Shown here: one piece after another, positions 47,213-58,200 of the stretch | How the letters are laid out: the number at the start of each line of letters is the position of its first letter | Numbering within the stretch: position 1 is the stretch's first letter | NCBI GenBank assembly: GCA_033032175.1 | Contig: CM065331.1 | Coordinates: forward strand, 8,122,370 to 8,186,369 | Source: Saturnia japonica | Lineage: Eukaryota; Arthropoda; Insecta; Lepidoptera; Saturniidae | DNA length: 64,000 nucleotides | Reading direction: 5' to 3' | Program-made: the position numbers and the translations under genes | The notes under the pieces: model-generated | Told to the model about the DNA's origin: nothing | Databases searched by the model: none | Seen by the model: only the letters and a program-made list of their open reading frames with translations

Positions 47213-47731
47213 AAGTACTACGTAACGCAATTTGGGGATGGGGGGGGGGGGGGGTCTTGTAAAACGTTACGATGCGTTACAAGGGCGGGAGGGGGGTTCG
47301 AATAACGCATTACGTAACATGGTCTTTTTAATTGAAATAAAAAACTAGACAATTAAAATTTCCCAAGTTCACAACCCTTTCCGTTTAAGTTTTACGAGGA
47401 ATCCCTCGATTATACATATTGTACGAAATTTTTGTTTTGTTCTCCCAAGTTGGCAACACCTTTCGTTTGTTTTACGGGGAATCCCTCGACTGTATGGCTG
47501 TAGTCAGTGTTGTTAAAGTGAGTTCATACTTTAATGTCCTCAAAACAGGGAGATTTGCATCATCAGCTGTTCTTGGTCTATACAAGCTCTCATAATGATT
47601 TGCTGACTTGGGTGTTACATAACGTTTAAGGAGGGGGAGGGGGATACAGAAAAATGTTACGGCGCGTTACATGGGGGGAGGGAGGCTCAAAAATCTTCAA
47701 AAATTGCGTAACGTAATACATGAACGCCCCC
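47213..47731. mobile_element. PIF/Harbinger-like MITE with TTA target duplication
   Basis: The terminal inverted repeats GGGGGCGTTCA...TGAACGCCCCC, extending into TACGTAACGCAA-like words, are flanked by TTA on both sides (47210-47212, 47732-47734). A three-base TTA duplication is typical of PIF/Harbinger. The interior has long G runs, including about 14 G near 47240, and no transposase. Confidence 0.75.
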
Positions 47732-47825
47732 TTATCCGCATTTCATTTATCTCCCAGCAGCTAGCCGGAGTCTCAAGCTTAGCATACCTATGCAAGCTAA
47801 GCTTAACACTCACTCTAGATAGCTG

Positions 47826-48155
47826 ATTTTATAGAGAGTAATTTAGGCTACTTTTATTTTAGAAAAAGAATTAGGGTTCCGCACAAATAAAGAAAAACTG
47901 GTCACGGTGAATCAATTCGGGCGCTTAAATGGCTTACGCTGAGTAAACCATAAGTGATATATCAAATTAATATACTAAATAATTGTAGACATTAAAAAAC
48001 CTACAAAAAAGCCTGCGAGCGTACATATCTATCTTCTAAGGAACACCCACAATAAGTATTTTTGTTTTTAAAATAGCCGGGAGCGGGTGAGGAAAATTCG
48101 TGCGGGCATTTTGTAGTCCACTTGAGCGAATCCGCGGGTACAGCTAGTCTTTCTT
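47826..48155 (+). repeat. Interspersed repeat family H (3' part)
   Basis: Contains AGTAATTTAGGCTACTTTTA, TTAGGGTTCCGCACAAATAA and GGTCACGGTGAATCAATTCG. It ends GAATCCGCGGGTACAGCTAGT. The CTAGT end suggests family H is itself Helitron-like. Confidence 0.6.
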
Positions 48156-48239
48156 AAAAAAGTGGATGCGCGTATAACTACCTACTTTATGTACGCGCGT
48201 TAGAAGCTATTCAAAATGTTTGATGTGATCAATTTATTT

Positions 48240-48395
48240 TTAACTAGCTGGTACCCGCGACTTCATCTGCGTATTATTGGATATCACTATATGTGTGCCA
48301 AATTTCATCTAAATCCGTTTCGCTGTTTTTTGCGTGATTGAGTAACTAACATCCAGACATACACACTTTCACATTTATTATATTAGTAAGATTAA
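48240..48395 (-). mobile_element. Helitron-type fragment, minus strand
   Basis: Begins ACTAGCTGGTACCCGCGACT and contains GTGTGCCAAATTTCATCTAA and ATCCGTTTCGCTG. It ends in a TATTATATTAGTAAG-like edge. Confidence 0.5.
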
Positions 48396-48932
48396 CGCGA
48401 AATAAATTTAATGAAATAAAAGTATTACATTAAATTGATTTCAATATTTGTAATTTATCTTTAGATGAAACTGATACAACATTTTTCAAAATTACATAGT
48501 ATGTGACCACGGTTATACTAAATCTATGTTGACTACAAAAAGTCTATCTTAGCATTTTTTCAAAACGCGTTTAAAAATCCTTATGATTTGTTTTTTTTGC
48601 AATTCATTTAAAGATACTTGTTTGGTGACATTCAAGCTATCATTTTTCGCTAATAATAGATACAGCCTACAGATTTCGAAAAAATAAATAAAAAAGTAAA
48701 ACATATTAATTACTTAATATAATTATCGAAGATTTTAACATTGTTTATTTTATAAGATTTTGATGTAAAATTATGTGATTGTTGAATGAATGGAATTAAA
48801 AGTTTATATAATTCATTAGTTTTATTCATTTTTGTAGGTTAATGAATTATAGGTACCTAATTAACTTTTCGTTTTTTACCTGTAAAGCAATTTTAAACTA
48901 CATACACTATTTATTAGCTATTGGCCAATAAA
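48396..48932. other. AT-rich spacer, nothing recognised
   Basis: No coding signal or clear repeat. Confidence 0.4.
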
Positions 48933-49186
48933 CTGCCTCGTTAGTCGTTAGCCTAGTGGTTGTTAGCGCGACTGCTATGAACGAGGTCCTGGGTTCTTAT
49001 TCCAGGTCGAGCAAAGTGTTATTGGGTTTTCCTGTGAAATTCTCAGTAGCAGCTCGGAGTTTGGTTTCGTGCCCGATTAATGGCAATAGGTTCGCCCCCT
49101 ATTACATGGGGCCTAAAAATATACTATACATAATTACACCTTTGCCTACCCTTCCGGGAATACAGACGTGATGGTATGTATGTATT
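48933..49186 (+). repeat. tRNA-headed SINE, family A
   Basis: The head CTGCCTCGTTAGTCGTTAGC repeats GTTAG at the start. The body is standard (CTGTGAAATTCTCAGTAGCA) and the tail is CGTGATGGTATGTATGTAT. Confidence 0.75.
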
Positions 49187-49659
49187 GGTCATATAATGAT
49201 GTAAAATTGGTATTTATTCTCACGAATAGGTACAGGAAAAAGAGCATTACCGCTCGCGCTGGCTAGTTACGTTGACGCCGGACAATAACTTTAAAATCCC
49301 CGGACATAATACCAGCTAAAATAGAGTATTTTCCTCAGACAAAAAAAAGTTTTTGAATATAAATAAAATAAACAACATAATTTCCTTTTTTTTCATTTAA
49401 ACAGCCTGTTTTCGATGTTCGTTGTAATCTTTGACAACATCGGCCCGTACTACAGCAGAACAAACGAATTAAGTACCTTTAACTAAACTACTAACCAAAA
49501 AAGGAGGGTTATGTTTTTCGAGCGACATTAAGACAATTTCACGATGATAAATTTTGCCCTTTACATAGAGCATGTTATTTGGACACATCATTTAAGAGAT
49601 AATGAAAAATTAAAATAATTCAACACTCGGCTCAGTAGAAACAGGTGCGGAAAACCAAT

Positions 49660-49885
49660 ACATTTTAATACCACCACAAGAAAATGTTGCTATTTGCAGT
49701 GCCCCCGCCATGGCGCCAAGTCGAGTGCAACGCATGGCCGTAACATCTTTTTCTCGAAGCGACATACGGCACTTTTGATCCCCCTGTAATTTAGTTGTCT
49801 ATATAGTAAGGAGTTTGAATTTTTAGATATCAAGAGTACATACCTACTATATTTGGCTATATTGCCAATATACCCAATAATTATA
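49660..49885 (+). repeat. Interspersed repeat family Q
   Basis: Contains AATACCACCACAAGAAAATG, TTTTTCTCGAAGCGACATAC and GGCACTTTTGATCCCCCTGT. An inverted relative is at 55790-55955. Confidence 0.55.
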
Positions 49886-52036
49886 CCTTAGTTTACGAAT
49901 TATCGTCAGTCAAAGCTCTTTTATTATGTCACTGACACACACACACACCGATCATCAAAATTAGTAGTAGTAGTCTTACAAAAATCAAATTTTATTACGG
50001 TTAGCCTACAGGAAGGAAAAATGAAAAATCCCGTAATTGCATTCAGTATATGAAAAATAATTATTTTTAAAAATTACTTTCAAAAAATTGATATAGATAT
50101 TTGATTTGAATATTGTTTGAATCATTTTAGGGCATAGATACCTTTTGGTACTAATTTACGCTGTACTTTTGAGGCAAATACTTATTTTTGGTACTTATCT
50201 ACTTATGTTTACCTATAGTTATCGTGTTTCTCACCTTACTAAATATTACAAATAAACTTACCTTTAACAAAACACAAACGACATAAACCATTTACTTTAA
50301 AAATTATGAATGAATGCTGAAATAGAACCCGAAATATTGTACGTAAATGACGACGCTTATCCACACCGAGTTGGCCCTAAACTTGGAGATTGTTCGTGTT
50401 TGTTCCATTCCTTGTCATGCTCTTTCTATGTATGGGAATATTGAGTCATGTCGTGTCGTCGAGGCATTGTATAGTCGAGTATGTAGTACGTACATTATCG
50501 CTGATCTGTATTCGATGCCAATGCTGAAAACTATCACCTACGGTTCTGTATCTATAGGCCAATATAGGCCTATGGGCCAATATTACTCATTAATTTGCTT
50601 TAATTTTTAAACATACTGTCAACTCGCTGATTCAAAATAGTTTCAAGAAAAAAGAGATTGTATTTATTCTGGGGCTAAATTATAAATATTGTGTTCAACG
50701 GATTTAGTAACAACTATGGATTTAATTTAAACTAATAAGTACATCTATGGTACAAACTTTGCTGTTGAATACTAGTTTTTTTGTATTCTATTTCAGCTAA
50801 ATTTTAATGTAGAAATGTGAATATTCATCACTGGCAAATATAATAAAACAAGATTTTGAGTTAAAGTAATATTGATTTCAAGATACATGATATCGTACTT
50901 TAAATATTATTACGTTAAAAAAATACTGCAAAACATAGTGCAAAATGGACCGTATATGTCACAACTGTCAGTCTGAGATTATGTTCCATTGCCCTGTATG
51001 AAAACGTTATAATTTTAGCATTATGTTAATGTCACTTCAATGTAGTAATGCTTAATTTATGTCAAGTTGTAATAAAACTAAAGTTCAGATTTATTGGTTT
51101 TATTTTAGGTACATACTAATTTGATAACAGTAGCATTGTTTGATAATATAATTTCTAATAGAAACTACCAGTATACGAGAGATGCATAATCGATAAAAGT
51201 CAGTGACAAGTTGAACTAGTATAAACGCCCTTTCGAAATATGCATTTAAAATAAAAGTTAAAGAAAATTTATGTAAAAACAATAAGTGGAAGGTGAGTCT
51301 TTGTTATTTTTTTCTTATTTCTAATCAAGGCTGAATAGACATGGATTTATTATATAAATCTAAAGTAAGTTGCTGTCCCTATTAAGGTTTTTTGAGGGTT
51401 ATTTTGTTAATTAACAAAAATACAAAACATTGTTTATGATGTACGTGTTGACTATAGGCATTAGAAACATCACGTAAGTCGGTTATACTTACAAAATAAT
51501 TAAGCGTCATTTTGATAAATAAACAACTAGTAACTATACTAATTATTATCTCTTTTGTTTGCAGTTTCCTTTAAAAATACCTATATTTTTTATCTCCTGT
51601 ATCACTAACCACAGCATAATCTCATTAATTAAAAAAGCGTTTATCAGCAGTACTAAACAAGTCTAGTTATTTATTACAGATAACTAATTAATTGTTAAAT
51701 TCAAGTAGATCTATTTGTTAAAAAAAATATTGAACCAATCTGAACGACCTTTGTTACTACTCAGAAAATCTATGACGAGATTCGGCATAGGTAATTTCTA
51801 GTTTTAAAGACAACCAATTTTTTATCCAGATAAAAACACAGTGAAATATAAATTGTTATCATCCAAGCCATGGTAAACCTGTAAAAGCTGTCTGAAGCTC
51901 TATGGCCTTTATGACTAACAGTATATTCTGTTCTAAAAAAAAAATTATTATCATACTATTTCTTGATACTAATTTAGAAAAAAATGTTGTGTGTTGCTTT
52001 AAATGGAGTGCAATATCAGTTCATCATATTTGTTTA
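49886..52036. other. Intergenic stretch, no gene recognised
   Basis: A (CA)n run lies near 49935. A piece at 50600-50635 (TTTTTAAACATACTGTCAAC) matches 8502-8525. A family P fragment lies at 51880-51945. The open frame at 50347-50610 has no motif. Confidence 0.4.
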
Positions 52037-52214
52037 TTAGGTCCCATGTAATAGGGAGTGTGGCTATTGCCATTAATCAGGCATAGAGCCAAACACCAAG
52101 CTGCTTCTGAGAATTTAATAGAGAAACCCAATAACACTTAGCTGGACCTGATTATCAAACCCAGGACCTCGATCATAGCAGTCATACTTACAACTACTAG
52201 GCTATTCGAGGTCA
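52037..52214 (-). repeat. SINE family A fragment, inverted
   Basis: Contains TAGGTCCCATGTAATAGGGA and GCCATTAATCAGGCATAGAG, and the head CCAGGACCTCGATCATAGCA. Confidence 0.7.
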
Positions 52215-52929
52215 GTTTAGTCTATTCTCTGTGGCAGTATGAAAACCAACAAAAGAAATTTCACTTAAACAAAGTTTCAGTTCAGTTTCAGTTTTAATAA
52301 AAGTTCATAGTAAGTTCATACAAGTTATAAACTATTCAGTGATGTTTTTATTTATGACCTACCTAGGGAGTCCATAGAATTATTATCTGTACAAAAAAAT
52401 TGCCTATAGCACAGCTGGCATGATTAAAATTATCCACCAACAAACAAAATAGTCTCATATAGACATGTATTTGCAGAAACTTAGTGTGAACCAGATTAAT
52501 AGCCTATATCATCCAGGGATAATATAGCTTCCTATTAGTTAAAGAATTTTCAAAATCGGATTAGCAATAGGCAACCAGACAAGTTTTCAAAGTGTGAATT
52601 ATTAATTATTATATACCTATTTATAAAATTAGGAAAAATATAATTTCACATAAATAATGCATTATAAGTATCTACTTAAAATAACACCTAAATGTATACC
52701 TTATTAAATTTTTGTGCAAACAATACTGCAGAGCATTTGATGTCATAGTAGGATCAGTACTAAATAAATGCAGAAAATTATAAGGAAACAACAGATCCCA
52801 GCTCAACACACCAATTGGGTAAAGTTGACTTACACATGAATAGCATCATGCTCTGTTATTGGTGTTTCGTTTGACATGAAGAACTACACAAAATGTTCGA
52901 TCTTACTTATTAATTTAAACATACATACA
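52215..52929. other. Spacer before the RTE-like remnant
   Basis: AT-rich, with no gene seen. Confidence 0.35.
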
Positions 52930-53945
52930 TAAATCACTCGTATTTCTTAAAGGGATAGGCAGAGACCACATCCTTCCACCTGCTACGATCCTGGCATACC
53001 TCTTTCGCTTCTTCGACATTCATTAATCTTTTCATGCATGTTCGTCGGTTTACAGTACTCTTGACCTTACCTTTCTTCAGAATGTCTCCGATTTGATTGA
53101 TAAATGTTTGTCTAGGCCTTCCTCTTCCAAAGATTCCTTTCACACTCGCATCATAAATTTGTTTAGTCATTATTCTTTCATTCATCCTCTCAACATGCTC
53201 AAACCATCTAAGCATCCCTTTCTCAATCCGTGTGACTATATCTTCTTTCACAACACAAAGCTCTCTTATCACGATATTTCTTATCCTGTCACTCAATTTC
53301 ACTCCTAACATACCTCTTAGTGCTCTCATTTCTACTGCATTTATTTTACTTTAATGATTTTTCTGCCACTCCCAGCTTTCACTTCCGTACATGAGTGTTG
53401 GAACCAACACTCCTCTATGCACAGCCAAACGAGCTTTCATAGAAATACTCTGGCTGCTCATAAAGGAGTGTAACATTCTATCATCTGTTTCTAAAATAAC
53501 TCTTTCAATTATTACCTTAGCATACAGTTTGCCGACAACACTGAGAAGGCTAGATCCGCGGTAATTTTTACATTGTTGTTGTGACCTTTTGCCCTTGTAT
53601 AACGGCATGATTACAGCCTTGCGCCAGTCTCCCGGTACCCGACTGTTTCTCCAACACAAGTTGAAAAGGCGGTATAACTGACTTGCTACCACACCCTTTC
53701 CAGCCTTCACAGCATTTCGACAGACACCCTGTCATACCCCGCAGCTTTACCAGATTTCATACTTTTTAATCATTTCATAATCTCTTCCATACTGATGATG
53801 CTGTCAGGTTCACTTTCGTTCATTCCAAGAGCAGGTACTTCCAATGGCGCTAACACCTCTTCCCTTTCAAACAAATTTTCAATATATTCCTTCCATCTCT
53901 TCAACACATATTCTTCTCCTTTTATAATACTTCCATCCATGTAAA
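52930..53945 (-). pseudogene. RTE-like non-LTR retrotransposon remnant with internal deletion
   Basis: The minus strand reads in order EEIMKWLKSMKSGKAAGYD, VSVEML, NSRVPGDWRKAVIMPLYKGK and CKNYRG, which are reverse transcriptase fingers. It then jumps straight to RGVLVPTLMYGSESWEWQKN and LRWFEHVERMNERIMTKQIY. The palm, including the FADD-type catalytic box, is missing between about 53440 and 53480. Stops and a frameshift show it is dead. The segment order matches RTE-type elements. Confidence 0.8.
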
Positions 53946-53954
53946 TCAATATTA

Positions 53955-54185
53955 TTTCTTTGGAGATTTCTCTCTACTTGGGGCAGTCTTTTTGGTAAAA
54001 TACTTCGACTCTTCAGAGAAGATCGCGGCTAAATAATTTTGTATTGTGTTCCTGCGGTGAGTTAGATTTCCAGAGTTCCTTGGGCAGGTGGGTTTAAAGT
54101 CGGCCACGCGCTAGTGATACCTAGTGGTAAACGCGGGCCGTATGCATACCGTACCCCCTCAGTTGTGTAGTAAATAAATGTTTAT
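53955..54185 (+). repeat. Interspersed repeat family F
   Basis: Contains GGAGATTTCTCTCTACTTGG, GTATTGTGTTCCTGCGGTGA and GCGCTAGTGATAC. Confidence 0.65.
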
Positions 54186-54464
54186 TTTATTTTCATTTAT
54201 CAAAACTGAAATGAGAAGTAAATAGTGTAAGGATTAAGGATTTTTTTTACAAAAAAAAGTTTTATAATTAGAAATTATATTTGTTATTAATTTAGAAGTA
54301 CATCACTTATACATTTATGGGTTTATTGCCTTTTGATTATATAGCGTTTTAAATTTATGTACATATTGTTTCTTTGTTAATTTAAATATTGTTGTTTATT
54401 GTAAATACATTTCAAAATAAACAAGCACCATATATAGCTAGCCAGCTTCATAAAACGAGAGGTA

Positions 54465-54590
54465 ATAAAGTCCGCACACATAAACGCGTAAGGATGAGGA
54501 TCTCGGGTCAAGTCGGTCGAACGGCAGTCGCGAGTGTTAGTGCTCACCCGAAATACGCGTATATCGTTCAGTGACATTGTGTTTTGACCA
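54465..54590 (+). promoter_or_regulatory. CpG-dense patch, candidate promoter or 5' exon of the STARD3-like gene
   Basis: The patch contains CACATAAACGCGTAAGG, GGTCAAGTCGGTCGAACGG, CAGTCGCGAGTG and ACGCGTATATCGTTCAGTG in an otherwise AT-rich region. It lies 0.7 kb before the exon that carries the start codon, which has an acceptor site 8 bp before ATG and therefore needs an upstream non-coding exon. Confidence 0.35.
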
Positions 54591-54910
54591 GAGATGGGAT
54601 TCTAAGCGGTAAATTCCCGGTATACTCCCCAATTGGGTAAAAATGAGGTATTTACCAGGATAAATACTCAAACCGAGGGGATAATATTTCAATTTGTAAT
54701 TAACATTTCAACATGTCTGATGTTTTACTTAATATAAATTTCAATAGTATAATAAAAATATGTCATTATAGCAAAAAAAGCAGTCTGGGGAATTGTAGGC
54801 AAGAATGGGAAGTAAGAACAACAAAAGGCTATATGGGTACGTTGGCAGTGGCGTGGTGGACAATTACTCGAATAACTTTAACATTGGTGAAACCTGTACC
54901 TCATCATCGT

Positions 54911-55122
54911 ACCATCACGCCTCTATCCTCGAAGAGTTAGGCAGAGGTGTACTAATGTACACCCAGAGTTCGCTGGGTTAGTTTTTAGGTTCCATGTAAT
55001 AGGGGCAAGCATATTGCCCTTAATTAGGCTCAAAGCCTAACTCTGAACTGCTACTGAGAATTTCATAAATAAAACACAATGACACTTTGCTCAACCTGGG
55101 AATCGAAACCCATACCTGCTAG
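54911..55122 (-). repeat. SINE family A, inverted, degenerate
   Basis: Contains ACCATCACGCCTCTATCCTC, TTCCATGTAATAGGGGC and CTGCTACTGAGAATTTCAT. The head is degraded (ACCTGGGAATCGAAACCCAT). Confidence 0.7.
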
Positions 55123-55264
55123 TTATTGATATAGTAATTAATATTTTACCATAATATTTTCTAGCTTTCCCTTGTACCAAATGTTGATTTCATTATATAA
55201 TCTTCAGTTACTCTTTGCAGTGTTAATAAATTCATTTTATTTAATCTTTATTGCAGAGGTCAAT

Positions 55265-58200
55265 ATGTCGGCTCCTGAAATTAGGGAAGCGGCAGAGTCC
55301 CTCCTCAGCAGTGTTACCAACCCACCGTACAGAACTTTAAGTAAGATGTTTTATCCTGTTCTATCTATATCACTATTTTTATTACAGTATGCTAGGTATG
55401 GGTAACTCAGCAAAATTCCATGCGCCAACTCAATAACTCAAGCGCAGCTTACTGCGTCGGCGCATTGAGATAACTCAAATTTGCGTTATGGCGCAGCAAA
55501 ATGGTACGGGAGGAAAGCGTCTTAGAGAAATTAATTTGTAGTAAGTGTGTTAACACACCCGGCGCAGTAAACTGAGTTGGCCCTATTGCGCGGCGTAGCG
55601 CAGTGTTACCCATGTTTACCAATTTATTTTGTTTACGTGAAAAGTTTTCGTTACTTGGTCTGAAAAAATATCGATTTTTATTTCGAATCCTACCAAGAAT
55701 TTTATATCGATACATTAAATACTTAATATCGATATTTTTTCAACAAGCCTACTCGCATGTACTAATTATTTTAATTTTTCTAGTTTGTTTATTAGGTATA
55801 TATTGGCAATATATTCAAACTTCAAACTTCTTGCTTTATACAAAACTAAGTTACAGGGGGATCAAAAGTGCCGTGAGTCGCTTCGAGAAAAGGATATTAT
55901 TACCTGTGCCTCCCAGAATTATAAAAGTAACATTTTCTTGTGGTATTAAAATATAATGGTAGTTCGGGAGTGCTTCCACTTCCGACTTACTTAACAAAAG
56001 TCAATATTTAAGGCTAGCTGAAAGTCCTAACCTATGCTATTTCTCGTGAATCTGTCTATCATAAATAAATATAATTTTTCCAATCCAACTGATAGTTCCA
56101 GAGGTTAGCGTGTTTATGCAAACAAAAAACATTTTCGCATTATTAGATATCTATACAATTAATAAAATTACGTTACTTAACCAAAAGTAACCATGAAAAT
56201 ATTTGATTAATTGATATATCAACTGATCTATACAAATAAATAAAATTGAAGTGTCTGTTTGTAATGTCAAAATAACAGCTTTTACTAAATGCATATGAAG
56301 GTATATACGATACCTATAAGATAAAACCAGTTTTAAAAATTTATGTCTGTTTGTCTGTTTGTTTGTTCCGGGTAATCTTCGAAACAGTAGGACCGATTTT
56401 GATGGGACTTTCACTAGTAGATAGCTGATATTATAAAGAGTAACTTAGGCTACTTTTTTGAAAAAAAAAAAATAGGGTTCCGTGAAAATAAAATGAAACT
56501 GGTCACGGTGAATCAATTCGGGCGCTGAGTACACATTAATGAGACATATTTATGTCTATTTTCTAAGGATCATTCACAATGAGCATTTTTATCTTTAAAA
56601 TAACCGGGAGCGGGAGTAGTACGATTCTCGCGTGTGCCCGGTCGACGGCTTCTGTAGTCCACGCAATGGCAGATGCGGGCACAAATAGTACGCAATAAAA
56701 AAAACTTCAAAATCGGTCAAGCCATTTTTAAGTGAAAATGAGACATACAAATAGTCATGCTTAATGCCAGTATCAAGGTTAGTGGCATGTAATCTAGCTA
56801 TGACCACAAGATAAAAAAAAAATTACACGTATAGAGAGAAATACAGATTTATTAATATAGATAAATATATGTATTGTTTTTTATATTTTTTTCAGCTCAC
56901 TCACAATCAGTAAACTTGGTGACGGAGGACCTGGTCGCCGGTCACAGGCCGGCCGGGAGAATGTCTACCGTAAGGAGATTTTTCTGCCTATTCGTCACGT
57001 TCGATTTACTTTTCACTAGTCTCATGTGGCTTATATGCGTAATGGTAAGTGTTTTAATTGAACAATTAAATACTTTAAATTAATTGGCTGATTCTTGCGA
57101 ATATTGCGCTCATTATATTTTAGTATGTAAAAGTCTAACAGAAATAATAAATAATATAAATTTACTTTAGATTTAATTTACTGCTGTGAATGTTATTAAA
57201 TATATAAAATAAATAAACATCTGACATGTTAGTTAGATTACCATCAACAGATACCGTAAGTAGAGAACAAAACATTTTTTTTTCGGTAATATCGGGGAGC
57301 ATTATCATTAAAGTGATTAATTTATCCGAAATTTCTTTGCTACTTCCACCTGAAACAGATCAACAGTTGTTTCGTCTTTCTGCAACAAAAAAAAAAAACA
57401 GAGAGATGTTTGGAGATTTAAAAAATCAGCATGAAGTTGGGCTTAAAGGACATGTATTCAGTGGTCTTAACAATTAAAAACAGAACCAATAGGTATATTT
57501 TAAAAAAAATAAAATTAGAAATGTTACTAGGTAAGAATTAAATATAGGTATGTACGTAAATTACAGATGCGAGGTGAAACACTTAGGCAAATATTCGATG
57601 GTGAAATATTACATTACGATATAAAGACTTCATTATTTGATATTGTAATGGTGGCCGTCAGCAGGTTTATACTTCTACTACTGTTTTACGCTTTACTCTA
57701 TATACATAATTGGAGTGTTATTGCGGTGAGTTGACATTTATTTATTCGTATTTTTATTTATTAAGTAAATTTCTTTGTTTCATTGCATAATTAAAAAAGC
57801 AAACAACGGTTAAAAAACACCCGTCGTCGAGAAAAGTGAAAAAAAATCAGAAGTAAAGAATTGGCGTCTGGCTGTGATAAACGCTTTTTTACGTTCCCGG
57901 CACCGTTTCACTGTACCATATAGTGGATTATTGTTGATAAACCCTTTCCATTCGTATACGATTTCTATATTTTAATTTGGATTTTTGATGAGTAAAGGCC
58001 GATATTGTATTAAGTTGTTTTAATTTTAATCTATATACAGTGTATCCAGAATGTGCACACTAATGTGTTGTATATATAGTCGATAAATCTTGACTAGAAC
58101 TGTCAATTGAAACTAAAACGAAAGTACGACTGAAATATCATCTCTCGGTGGTCGTCACCATTCTAGAATTGTATTGTGCTTACCATCCGACACAGTTTCA

